DNA from: Casuarius casuarius
Taxonomy: Eukaryota; Chordata; Aves; Casuariiformes; Casuariidae
DNA length: 64,000 bases
Direction of reading: 5' to 3'
Assembly: GCA_003342895.1 (NCBI GenBank)
Contig: PTFA01000010.1
Span: forward strand, 8,189,286 to 8,253,285
Of the stretch, positions 52,156-64,000 are shown one piece after another (the first letter of the stretch is position 1; each line of letters opens with the position of its first letter). A program made the translations under genes and the position numbers. A model generated the notes under the pieces. It saw only the letters and a list, made by a program, of their open reading frames with translations, had not been told where the DNA came from and did no database searches.

Positions 52156-55100
52156 GCAGACCTAGATTAATATTTGATGGATAGAGGCCTAAGCTTCATA
52201 ACTACAGATTGCTAACTCATAGCAATGAAACCCTTCTGAGGTTAAAAAAAAAAATCCTTGTATATTCATAAATATTTTCCACTTTTTAAAGACACATCTT
52301 TTTTGATTTTAATGTCCTTAGTGTGGAATGCCTCTGATGATCCATACTGTACTGAGAAGCATCATTCCAATTGCTGTAGGTAGTTTTATTACAAAATGTT
52401 TGCTAAATGTAGACAAGGATAAAAAAAATTTGAAAATATTAACAGTCACAACTGAAAAAAAGTTCAGAAAACGCGCACACAGCCATGTGCAATATGTGAC
52501 CTGCTTTTACTGCAGCTCAACTCTATTTTATTATTATTATTTTTTTAATGTCAACTAACAGAGTTGATGTTCTATATCGGTCTGACAACTGTGCAGTAAC
52601 ACTGTCTGTATTTTGTTTTTCCACAGTGGAACCACAGGAAAAAAATGTTTATAACAGACTGCGCAGTGACACGCAGTTGCCATGTCTTTGTTTTAGTTCA
52701 CATGAGTTATCTACACTCCATACTACTTCCTGTTATATGTATGTTTGCATTCTACTGTTTTCATCTCAGATCTGCTAAAAAAGTACAGAATCTCTTGGTT
52801 TCAATGCTGCAGGGACCAGCTATAGCAGAGATACAGTCTCTAGATCAGCAAAGCACTTAAGGACAAGAATAATCTGTTTGTTACTCAGCAAAGCAATTAA
52901 TTAAAGTATGCAGTTGAGCGTTATGCTGAAAATGGATGGAATTATTCACATGTAATGTTAAAACTGTGTTGAATTGTTGTCTCCCTAGTCTAAGCAGTCA
53001 GGGAATTAAAAGATGATCCTGTAGTTCAAACTATAGTTAAAACTGTGGGTGAAAAATTACACAGAAAAAGGAGTAGCTTTTTTAGTGCTGCTTTTTCTGA
53101 ACAGTGAGAACAATAAACCATGCTGTGATGGCAGACACAAACAATCGAGGGAAAATGTGTCTGCAGCCCAGCGTACCATTTTGTGTGTTCAAATGCACAG
53201 ATACTTAATGTTTCAGCTATGTTTATAAATGGGCATTTTACATGATTTGTAAGGAACCTGCTGATTAAAAATGCTATTTAGTTTTTTTATTTTATAATCT
53301 TTAAATTTAATTACACATCCTACTAAAAATGTGAAATCATTAGAACTATGTAGACCTTTCTCTTTCCAGATTGTGAAAATTTCATCTCCATCATAGACTG
53401 ACTCTCTTTTTGCTCTTACATTTTTCTGAATACAGCTCTTCCCTTAAAAGAAAGGCAAGCAGTTCAGTGACTTTCCATTTTCCCGTTACACAGCATTTCG
53501 CCCTCCTACATGACAATCCAGTCACTCAGTCTCCTAAACAGAGGTCTTTCGGGTGTGGGAGAAGTTTCTTGATACCAGTGGTTAGTTGGTGGGCACCAAG
53601 CTCACCCGTATTTGCACTCTGTGAGAGGTTCTGTATCAGTTACCAGGATCCAGTCTCACTACCTGTATACAGTCAGGTATAGCAACCCTGCTTGCTTCAA
53701 AGAGAGATCAGTCCAGTTACACCTAAGCACTCCTATTTACAAATAGGCTTGTGCAAAAGAGGTGATAGACTCCCTTATTCAAGTAGAGATGGAGCTCAAA
53801 TACCAAATGCCCTCCAGGATAAATCTGGATGGCTCATGTCTCCTTAGCATAGATCCAGTAATGGGCAAAAGGGATACAGCATTTTTATTGCTGTGAGTTA
53901 TTACCAGAGGAATTCTAAGAAGCAAACGGATCTGGATGGTTGTAAGTGAAGAGAGGAGGATGGGGATGTGATGGAATAAGGAGGATGTACCCATCCTGGA
54001 AAGGACCAGAGGAGAAGATGCTAAGGACCATGCAAAAAGAATAGTTTTTGTAGGGAGAAGTAAGCAAGGATGGGAATGGCAAAAAAGGACAGAAGAGATG
54101 TATTTCGGTGCTGTGCTCTTCTGTACAAAGCTGTGAAGGTGAAGGAATTTGCAGGAGAGCAGAAGCAAGGATATCAAGGGATTAAATATCACATGGTTCA
54201 AGCCATGAGAGATGAGGAGGCTGCATATGCTATGCCTAAAAAAAAAGCCTACTCTCGGAGCTCCTCACATTTCTAGATGGAAAGGGTTGCTTGGAGTGCC
54301 TCAGGTAGTGTCTACTGGACTACTCCATTTCTTCAGTTGCCATCTCAATGAAATATTTCTACTGTTACAGGACTTAGGGTCCTTACTCACAAAAGGGGGC
54401 CCCTGTACTAAGGGCCAACAATGCATTTCAGCCAGTGGCCTACAGGGATTTGTCATATGCAATAATGAATTAACGTGCGTGCATTAACATGACACTCGCA
54501 GAGCGTAGGTTTCCTGTTGATGGCAATGAGCAGGAGGGGAAAGGAGGGGAACAATTCCATCCCTGCACAAAAGGCAAACTGGGAAATTTAAGGAGAAATG
54601 AAATCTCAGCTACCTCTCTGGACCAGGACAGAAGATCAGATTCAGCTAGTCTTTCCTCTGTAACTTTTTTTTTTTAATCCAAATTTGGGAAAATCATTTA
54701 CTCCTTGTACTAAGCTCTCACATTTAGTTATCTGAGATAAAATACTTGATGCATTTAGTTTTGGACTACGAGCAGAGTATTTTTTGTTACCTAATCCAGA
54801 GGAGTTCAGATCTCAACTGTGTCCTCTCACTGCTTTAATGATGCCATTATTATTTTTTATTTATGCTATTGTTATTATAGCAGATTACTCACCGAATATC
54901 TAATGTGAATATTGCCCCTAGGACTTAGATTTCATTATTTCAAGTATGACAGGATACAGTAGCATGATCTTGACTCTTTAATGGAAAAATGAAGTATCTG
55001 GTTTTCAGAAGACTTATATCCTGACTATAAAATTGCAGTTCTTTTCCCATTATATTCTTTATTATTCAGCTGAAATTAAAGGCTTCTGAAGGTGAACATG

Positions 55101-55193
55101 TTTGCTACTGAACAAAGAAGGAGTCAAACTAAACACAATGTAGGAGAGTTTAACGATGAAACTCAGACATTTCCCAAACTGGCTTCTTGAGGC

Positions 55194-55215
55194 GGGGAGG
55201 TGGGGGTGGGGGGGG
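55194..55215 (+). other. Potential G-quadruplex motif
   Basis: Runs of four, five and eight G are separated by AGGT and T. The last run can be split into two tetrad tracts. The G-rich strand is the non-transcribed orientation relative to KCNQ1, so the C-rich strand would be in the RNA. Confidence 0.5.
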
Positions 55216-55857
55216 AGAAAAAGAGGAAAGGAGTGGAACGATTTATCCAGCTCTAGACCTAGTCATACGATCCTTAACTCTATTCCTTTTTTATTACATT
55301 GTCCCCTGAAGCATCTTTCTCATTTTATTTTGATAAGCAGCTCAGACAAATATTCACGAACTCCTGGAATCTCTGGAAAAATCTTCAAACAAGAAGTGGT
55401 AAACTTTCTGCTTTCTTTAACATATATTATTGGAAAGTACAATGACCTCATTTAAATGCACGTGGGTCATGCCATAAATAGCACATATACATTATTGTAA
55501 GAACTAGCAGATTACAGCAGGATACCAAAGCTATTGCTTTGAGCCCCAAGGGAATCTACACTGAGACGACTTCTCCTGTTGTCTGCAGACTTCATGGAGT
55601 GTCTTTAGCCTGGGAGTTCAGTAAAGCCAAACTTCCCAAGATCTTTTAAAATTCACTTTTGCTTCACTTTTCAAATCAGTAATTATTTAACGACATAAGA
55701 TCTGCCAACTGTAATAATTTGTGATATCACATCTCTCCAATACGCAGAAAATTGCTATAAGACTACAGAAGAGCAGGCTTTAGAAATAATTATTTCTTTT
55801 CTTTAGGGGGTAAATATTGTGCTCATTAAAAAGTAGGAGTAATAGTGTTTCAGCTAA

Positions 55858-56310
55858 AGCAAGGCAGGCTCTTCTGTGCAGCTTTCTCCCACGCATCCCT
55901 GCCAACGCCAGTGACCTGTTTCACCTCCCGTTATTGCAGGCTTAGGCCTCTGTGTTACTCTGCCAAAACACCTCAGTCCTGACCTGTGATGCCCTTTGCT
56001 GTTCCCATCCCGGGGCTCCCAAAAGGTGCTGCTGATACCTCCTTTCTGACCCATGCTGAGCTCCCTGACATTTCGTAGCTCTGCACCAACGCCACTCCTG
56101 TGCCCTGCAGCACCTCCTGCCCTCCGTGCAGTCTGGGCCCCCTCCGCAGCTCTGCAAATAACCCTCCATCCTGACCCGCGGCAACCCTTGCTGTTAGCAT
56201 CTGGGGGGGCTCTTCTGAGTATAGACTGCCAATCACTCCAAACTACTGCCCAGGGGGACCAGGGGGGATTTTTCTTCTTTTCCTGGGGGGGAAGAGAGGA
56301 AGGGAGAGGG
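55858..56310. other. GC-rich, internally repeated island
   Basis: A sharp rise in G+C and CpG within AT-rich intron. Related sub-units recur: 'TCCTGACCTGTGATGCCCTT' then TGCTGTTCCCAT (from 55977), a shorter 'TTCTGACCCATGCTGAGCTC' (from 56045), and 'TCCTGACCCGCGGCAACCCT' then TGCTGTTAGCAT (from 56169). The minus-strand 162-codon frame across it shows the same duplication at peptide level (D-x-N-S-K-G then S-G, twice). That points to a degenerate tandem repeat rather than a gene. G-runs at 56202-56208 and 56252-56294 border it. Confidence 0.5.
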
Positions 56311-57360
56311 AAAGGGCTATTTTTAAAGCTTAATAGAATCAATGAAGAATTTAAAGAATACAGTTTAACATGTTATGAAAACAAAGGCTTTGCTCTGGTT
56401 CACTGCAGCAAAAGCACATGAAATGACATTTTTCTACTTATGGGAACACAATGCACGCATGAAAATAGAAAGGAAAGAGCACATAGGAAAGGATTAGTCA
56501 GAAGCAATCAAAGATTCTGATAGACAAAAGAAAAACATAAATTTCTCTCTGTGCATAAATTCATGTATGGCCCTGAACAGCTCAGTCCTGCTTTCTTGTT
56601 GCATTTGCTGCTGGTTTCTCATATTCAGCATTGGTCCTGTCTCATGACAACGTGATACCTCATATTTAGCTCTCTCCCATCTTTCATATCCTTGCTTGTG
56701 TGGGCCATAACCCTGCAAAAGCTGACGTGCTCTTAGTCTCACCTAGTTCAAGGGCATTGGTTCACGTATCTAACGTTACTCGTGAATAAAATGACTGGCA
56801 AATACTGAAGACTCCAACTGTGAAATCTCTGAGAGATTTGTAAGTTTTGCTTGTGAAACTTTATACGTTATACAAAAAGACACATCAACAGTAATACTAT
56901 CTCCAATCATGTTCATGTACCAGATGTCAAACTTAAAGTCTATAAATCTGCTTTTAGCACTAAGGTAACACTTGTTACTCCATTGTTTAGGATGTGGACA
57001 TGGCTTTTTTCTAAAAGTCTTATGTAGATTCTTGCCCTGTAATTTTAACATCTTAGCTTTATCATCTAGATATTTGCTTTTCTTCCTGATCAGTATCAGC
57101 ATGTCTAATACCTTTTTTGAGATCACTTCTTACAGCTGTGTGATCAGTTTGTGTTCCTCTTTTCTTGTTTCTCAAAACAATGTAGTTTTCACACAGACCC
57201 CACTCTGCCCCCACAAAAGCGCAATGCTTTTTGTTTCCTCGCATGATGAGGAAAATAAATTTGCTATGAAAGTTTGAAAAAAAATCTGTAAATGTGTACA
57301 CTTAAGAAGAGATATGAAAGCTCTAATTTACTTTAAGTTATTTCAGAATTCGTTATGTAC

Positions 57361-57407
57361 TATTTTTATGTATTTTTATGTATTATTTTATGTATTATTT
57401 TATTATG
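57361..57407. repeat. TATTTTTATG-type tandem repeat
   Basis: The 10-mer TATTTTTATG occurs twice exactly, then degenerates into TATTATTTTATG units. Confidence 0.85.
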
Positions 57408-60400
57408 TACTTCCCAGAATTATGTCAAGACTGTAGGTTGAGATTAGTATAATATATTTGCTGACTGCTCTTTCTGGAGGCATCATCTTATATTTTAGAT
57501 AACAGTTACAAATCATTAGAGGCAAAAATGATGATTCTGAAATTTCAGGGAATTCTGGGATAACACTAGAGTCTACAACACGATATATCAAGTGCAAAGC
57601 ATGAATAGTGCTTGGCTGAGCAAAAAAAAATGCTTCACTGTGGAATTACTTTTAAAATTAAAATTTATGTATATTTTTAAATTGGAACATGTTCAAAATT
57701 TAAGTCGAAATGTTTATTTTAGCACCAATAACATTAAATAATATAAACCTTAAAAAACCCCTTGTTTGGCTTTATTTTGGCCAAAACAATATTCTGCAAC
57801 AATTTAAGTCAAACCAGAAAAGATTTGTCACCCAAAATATTTAATCAGATAATGCTACAGGTGATTTTCCCTGTAATCAGACAGTAATTCTAGCTTTGGC
57901 TTAGGTACACTTTGAGTTCACAGGTCATTCACTTTCGAACTCAGGTCCGACATAAATCAACACTGAAAAAAAAATGTCCTCTGCCAGTCATTACTGAATA
58001 CTAATTTGTTCCACCCTCAATCCTGCTCTGCAGTGGTTACTTGGGGAAAGCGAGCATTCATTTTCCCCAACTGCTCCACATCTCAGATCTTTTCTCCTAA
58101 TCAGACCCACTACAAATCTGTAGCATCTGGGAAGCCTCCGAAGAATACTCAGAAGAGAAATGTTAGTAGGACAGCCAATGTCAGTGGGCACTGTATAAAA
58201 ATACATGCTATGCCATATTCAGAGAGAGGAACTTAATAATTAATAACTTCTTAGCGTTGCAAATATTTGGAAACCTGGTCGTTGTTGGGGAAAAATAAGA
58301 CCATAAAAAGGAAACACAACAGAAAAAGATTATTTTCTAGATGCACAATTTCTGAGAGTTTCTGACTGTAGCTTGATAGTTTCTAAGCTCCATGTTTCAA
58401 TTTAACTACTATATCTGAAATATTCTTTTTTTTTTCTTAAAGTAAAATATACCCAGGAGCAGCTTGTGTTGGGTCTTATAAGGAAAAGAGAACTAACACA
58501 GAATGATTATCTTTAAAATATATTGTATGTAGGGGAAAATATGCTCATTAAAAGGAATGGAATGTTTTATTGCATAAAGCCCTGAAAAAATTAAATGCAG
58601 AGCAAGGCATGACAGAAATGTGGGCATGCATTATAAACGAATTCCATTAAAAAAGGCATAGGTAAATTAAACATACTTACCATGTCTTAAATACTAAAGA
58701 TGGCAAGAAAACAAAACAGATCTCAGACTAGAGATGAGATATTTATGGCATGTATTCTGAAACACAGTCCTTCAAACTCCTAGGTTTAGATTTTCATTTT
58801 ACAACCAGAGGCATGACCGGGACAGTGTAATAAGGATCTAAGCTACAGCAGGAGAGCCCAGAAGGAACTCCAGTAAAGCCAGTTAAAATTACTCCAGGAG
58901 CTATAATGGATGATTTCTAGCTCTAATGACCTGCCCACTGATGTCTTGTATGCTGTTCTTCTCCGCAACATGCAACATGCCAGCCACTCCTGGCACATTT
59001 AATTGACTTTTTGAGACCGTATCAGGGTGTTGGGCCTTGGACTATACTGAATCCTTGCAATATAAGGCAAAGAAGTATGGTTTCTTATGTTCCCTCCCCA
59101 TGTCCTCCTGCATGGCCAGGTACTGCCTGATCCATGCTTTGTAAACCAAAGAAAATTAATCCCATTTAACCTTGTTCTGACTCCTTCGGTTTTCATAAGG
59201 GTTTTATTTGTTAGAAGACTCCTCTCCCACACTCTAATTCTCCGTCAGAGCCATAACGATCCTCTCATTTCCCATAATGGTCTCATAAACATGACACCGA
59301 CTGTCCCTTGATTTGCACAGCCTGGTCTGAAATGGCTCTACTTCATTTCTGCTGAATTGACAGTAATAAATCCATAGATCATAGCAGGAATTAAAGAGAG
59401 GCATTGCCCACGGGGAGTTGCGGTTTCTGCAGGCTGCACAAACACATTATTAAGGATAAGAGGAAAAGCAATTTTCTATGCTTTATGCAGATTTCATGCA
59501 TTTCAAAGGTCCTAGAAATTTGGCCAATGCAGGGGCTTTATTTTTTCACAACAAATGCAAATAAATGCTTCAGGGCTGCCTTTGGCATCCTTACACCTTA
59601 AAGAAGCATTTTTACTTTGTCTAGATTATTATGCAAGTCTAAAATTAGTTTTTGAAGATGTGTAGGGTCCAATTCCATCCCAAGTAAGGAAAAACAGTAA
59701 ACATATACTACCATTATGGGTTCACCTGAGCAAGAAGTACTACTTTATAGGTATTCATCACACCAATAAGTTAACAAGGCCTTAAATCTGTGTTGCGTTA
59801 CCTTCCAGAAGTGCACAGTGAGACTGTAGGTAAAGAAACATGCAGGCTCGTTTTTAAACAGGCAAGTACTGACTTTACTTTCCATACCAGGATTTGTAGT
59901 AGCTGTGACATAAACCTTATTCAGAACAATCAACATGGGAGGAGAGGCTGGGGGAAGGGATCAGTCGTGCTAGGGATTGTGTGACTAAAATAAGGTATTG
60001 AATTTTGGGTTTTCACAATGAAACACTCCAGGACAAATGAGGTGCTGAAGCAGGATTTATAATTCATTGAGTAATAGGATTTTGTACTGTTTAGCAGGAT
60101 TAGGCACGTTAAAGAAAGACCTATTTATTTCAGTCTGACAATGGATGAGAAAAGTGTATAGTGCTCTTCGTTGTAATTTTAAGCAATTTACAGGATTACT
60201 TGGTAGTGGAGGCCCTGTGCTCCCTCTATCTGTAATGTGTCACAGTAATGGTGATATTTGTATAATTGCAGTTTTCTTCATACAGTTGCAGAATCACAGT
60301 AGTTGAGGGATCAAAGGTGCGAAGGCTGGTGGAGGGGAGGAGGGAGGGAAGGGAGAGATGTCGAGGGAGAAAAAGTAGAAACCAATTAAAACACTCCCTT

Positions 60401-60659
60401 ATTAGGACCCTGACCTTGGTGACCTCCGCGCTCCAAGTCTTTGGGATGGCATACTCTGTGACTTAATGTTTTGTTTCAGGGATTTTATGCTAAAGCCCTG
60501 ACTGTGTTTCCTCCAACCATGTCTGCCATTGACATGGTGAGGGACTGAAAACCTGCTTGGAAAGTGGTGGGGGGAGGAAGAAGTTGTTTTTCACTAGCAC
60601 TTAGGATGGGATTTCCTGTTACAGGCATTATTATTTTCTTCCTTTCCTCCTTTCTCTGT

Positions 60660-60677
60660 AAAAAAAAAAAAAAAAAA
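60660..60677. repeat. Poly-A run next to an ambiguous base
   Basis: About 18 consecutive A (60660-60677). An undetermined base (N) stands at 60695 in the T-run that follows. No LINE or SINE body was recognised upstream, so this is best taken as a homopolymer and a likely sequencing trouble spot. Confidence 0.8.
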
Positions 60678-63600
60678 TGCTGTACAGCTTTCTTNTTTTT
60701 ACTTCCTCGATATTCCATGGTTTTCATGGAGCTGTTTACTTCTGTTGGCGAATGTGGGAACAAAGACATCCAAACTAAGAGCTCAAGGCAAAAAGCATGT
60801 GCTGAGGAAAAGGTACCTTTCCCAGCAGAGGAAATGTCTAAGACACATGCCTGAAATGGCAGCTGGTAGTAGGAAGGGGCTCAGGTCAGGAGAGAGAACT
60901 GGAGAGACTGGATCATTATTCAGGAATCTGAAATGTAGCTTAATTAAACCAGCATTACATTCTTATTCATAACGATTGTTAATCATGGCCATTTTCGTTC
61001 TGAATTTAAAACATCTTAGGCAGTTTAAAAAATGAAATCCTTTCTCTCCAGAATCTCAGAGTGCCAAATTATACCCCCAATTAGCTTAAAGAATTCCTCT
61101 GGAAGTCTGCAGAAGTTGCATAATACACAGCTATGGGTAATTTTAACCTAGAAAATAAGCCACAGTGGCATGATCACTTCTGCTCTCTAAATCCCAGAGC
61201 TCAGCTGTGAGCAACAGAGTGACTTTTTTCCTGGCAAAGCCATTATTACTGAAAAGACTGGACAACTAGGTGCCTAAATTAGGATGCCTTTCTGTTGAAC
61301 ACTGGATTAAAAAAGTAATAATATGCAGAAAATAAAATCTGCTTTTTATTTTTCCTGGTAGACCAAACGCAAGTCCATTTATGGAAGGAGCGAATGGTGC
61401 TGGAAAAGAAACAACAACTCTTCCTCCTCTCCCACTGCCAGATTTCTGTACTGTTGAGAAACAAATGAAATGAGAAGGGAAAAGTGATACTGGTGAAACA
61501 TTTAAGCTAAATCTTTATGTCACATCCTTGTCTACTGGATTGAGGTGTTCTCAACATTTAACTATTGATACATATTCTACTTGCAGAATAAACTGCCAAC
61601 TGCCATTGGTATCTTTTCTTTTTCCCCACCTACAGCAATAGGAAAAAAATATGTAAAAAATGAAGAGAGTAAATTTTATGCATGTATATATTTGAAGACA
61701 CCTGCACAAAGTGATTACATTCTCATGGTTTCCCCAGAAAGAAGTGAATTACCTTCAAGTCAAGAACTCTTGGACTTATCTGCTTTCAGACTGTGAGAAG
61801 TGAGAAATCTGCAGATTTTTGTTATTGCAGTCATATTAAATATTTGACAATGCTAATCATCATGTGGCAGAATTAATTAAACAACAATCTCTTCAAAATT
61901 GGTCATTAGTACAGGCAGAGTTGAAACAGAGGGAGGTCAATAATCTAACAAAATGGTCATTAGCAACAGTTTAATACTTGGATTTGACTGGATTCTTGCT
62001 AGACTCCAAAACAATAGGTTACCCAGCAACACATAATAAAAATAGGAAAAAGGTCATAACAATATATTCACACTATCTGGCAACACACACCAGTTTAAAA
62101 GATGGGACAAATTATTTTGGACCACAGCAGCGATGATCATAATCATATTTTGTACTCAGAGAATCTTTTACTCTGAGATGTCAAGCCATTTTTCAAATGT
62201 TAATTATGCCCCCGAGAATGCCTGGGAGGTGAATACTCCAGATTTTAGTAGCAGTTTCTATGCTGCCCATACCAGAGAGACATATATAAAATATTGTAGA
62301 TAAGAAGCAAATTTGGGCACTCATTCTAACATGTTTGTTTACAGAAGTAAAATTAGACCCGTAAACTGACTAATGGCTGTTTACTCTTGTGACTTCATGG
62401 AGAGTCTCATGATACTTCATGATCTTCTCCTCAGAGCCCCCTGCTACTGGCAGCAAGGGATTATGTAAGAAGTAATGCTTTTGTTAAAGAAAATGTCCAG
62501 TTCCCATGGCTCTAGAAAAAACTTGTGGGTACAATGTCTGAAATTCAAAACTTGGATTGAAATGTGGAAGAACTTAAAATTAATCATAATAATGTAATAT
62601 TTTGTGATTTTTGAGGTTTTTGGCTTGCAGTTTTGGAATGTCTTGGAATGGCAATATTGGCTGAACTTTTGGCTGTGCTGCTCATTAGATACAATATGAG
62701 GTCTACAAGTAAATTATGAGAGGCAGAGGAGCTATAATTTATTTACAGTATCTACTGGTTTTGTGCATTAGCTTCAAATTATATTTAAAATCCAAACTGA
62801 AGAACAGCCGCACCGTGTCATAGTTCACTAAAGGGTGTAGTTAAAATGGCAGTTTAGAAGTCTTACTATGAGATGTTTTAAATCTATTCCAACATGTAGA
62901 AAACTATTATTTACTCTGTGCTTGATGTGCTGAGAAATATCCAGACGGCATACTGCTTTATATTGACCCATTTTGACCAGTGAGGAGAAGTGGTTAATGA
63001 GCAGACAACCAAATCCATCAAAAGTGTGTTTAAAAATAACCCAAAACAATTACTCACTTTAGCCCCATTTGTGCTGTCAGCGCTTTGTGCTCAAAGCCAG
63101 ACTGAGAAGCCACATCTGAAATGTATTTCAACCTAGTTCTCAGGAATAGCATTGTCAACAACACAGACATGTTCCATTACCTACAAAACAATGTAACGAT
63201 GCTGTGACATGTATTATGAGGAGGAGGAAGGGGATTTCCAAACTTTACATGCGGGGCTTTATCAGAAATGGGCTGATGTACGTATGCTAAATAACTGCAC
63301 TGGAAATCTATTCAGTCATGGACGTTCCATAGTCTTGTATAATAAATACCTGGAAGCAGATTTTAGTGCACTGATTCTTTAACTTGCATTAACTTAAAAT
63401 ACTTTGGATAGCTATTATATTTAAAGTCAGATAGTTTGGAATACCAGCCCATGAAACTTCTTTGTTTCTTGTATTGATGCACATACCATCACCAATCTGA
63501 AGCACTAAAAACCAGCGTTCCTAGGATCAGAAGACTGATGTAACTGTTAGAAGCTTTTAAATTAATGAGATTAGAATTCTTCTTTGTGCCTTCTAGTTTT

Positions 63601-64000
63601 GGGGCCCTGTTGAGTTGATATCACATTTTTCAGGATTTTTTCACCTATAACGATTGTACCTAAAATATATTTGAAAAGACAACAAAAGTTGAAGACACAA
63701 TCTAACCTATTTATCCCCAGTATATCCAATTTCTACCCATGTATTCCTTTAGCAGAATATCAAATATTGCACAACTTATCGTAAAATCACAAGACTTAGC
63801 TACAATGCAACATGGCCTAACTGGTGGAGCCCTTTTAAATCAGTAATTTTCAATAATTTTCAACCTGCGATATGCAAACCTCTAATGGTCTGTGGACTAC
63901 CTCTGAAAGATCTGTAAATGAATGCAAACCTAATGTCAGTAAATTTAAACTCACTATGCAGGGCTCTGCCACTAAAACAGACACAGAGAAACCAAATAAC

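Larger units (their letters stand above)
21851..64000 (-). other. KCNQ1: KCNQ1 intron 11 (partial, over 42 kb, runs off the right edge)
   Basis: Everything to the right of exon 12 lies upstream of it in the transcript. I looked for the preceding exon (expected to encode something like LLEVS...RTNSFAEDL...LTPITHISQ) on the minus strand and did not find it, so this reads as one very long intron. Identified pieces include MIR copies (29765-29975, 44770-44990), an archosaur-type CR1 fragment (43888-44025), palindromic repeats (23923-23985, 32539-32596, 35058-35115), CTCF-like motifs, a purine-rich block (40880-41720) and a GC-rich island (55858-56310). The remainder is unremarkable AT-rich sequence. 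Confidence 0.75.

Noticed and set aside
53779..54201. 140-codon minus-strand open frame
   Set aside because: Rich in Leu/Ser/Pro from a pyrimidine-rich strand. It looks like chance.
54676..54880. A third MIR copy ('GGGAAAATCATTTACTCC')
   Set aside because: Only one short stretch matches the MIR core and the rest cannot be followed, so it was not called.
55854..56342. 162-codon minus-strand open frame as a gene
   Set aside because: It lies on a GC-rich internally repeated segment, and the peptide repeats mirror the DNA repeats, so the open frame is a by-product of composition.
21851..64000. A KCNQ1OT1-like antisense RNA promoter
   Set aside because: In mammals that promoter lies in intron 10, not this intron. 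No comparable CpG island is present, and the small GC island at 55.9 kb shows no feature tying it to that RNA.

Overview
This is vertebrate nuclear DNA: AT-rich, CpG-poor and almost entirely non-coding, with three short spliced exons on the minus strand. The exons at 21775-21850, 18157-18251 and 17119-17159 are 76, 95 and 41 bp long. They read as consecutive exons of KCNQ1 (Kv7.1), the voltage-gated potassium channel alpha subunit. Translated in order they give calmodulin-binding helix B, then helix C with the hallmark [18 protein letters not shown], then the start of the linker towards helix D. By my recollection of the human gene these are exons 12, 13 and 14. The first two match the human exon lengths exactly, and all three keep the expected reading phases.

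The repeats suggest a sauropsid, most likely a bird or another archosaur. There are old truncated CR1-type LINE pieces (16090-16770, 20455-20790, 43888-44025), two MIR/CORE-SINE copies (29765-29975, 44770-44990), and several short palindromic repeats of the 'GGCCTGATCC...GGATCAGGCC' kind familiar from bird, crocodilian and turtle genomes (3026-3076, 15198-15270 and others). Repeat density is low and the recognised copies are degraded, which also fits a bird-like genome. I cannot name the species.

Layout, read in the direction of transcription (from high to low coordinates): 64000-21851 is intron 11, more than 42 kb with no exon 11 found. Exon 12 follows, then the 3.5-kb intron 12, exon 13, the 1.0-kb intron 13, exon 14, and at least 17 kb of intron 14 running off the left edge. 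Exons 1-11 should lie to the right of the window and exons 15-16 to the left.

Points worth a second look are the uneven divergence of the three exons (helix C nearly invariant, helix B and exon 14 clearly altered, exon 14 two codons short), a set of CTCF-like motifs inside intron 11, a GC-rich internally repeated island at 55858-56310, a 58-bp hairpin beside a 15-bp tandem duplication near 32.5 kb, twin hairpins at 22.6 kb, and homeodomain-site-rich blocks that resemble conserved enhancers. I saw no convincing independent gene, RNA gene or intact transposon. All long open frames look like chance.
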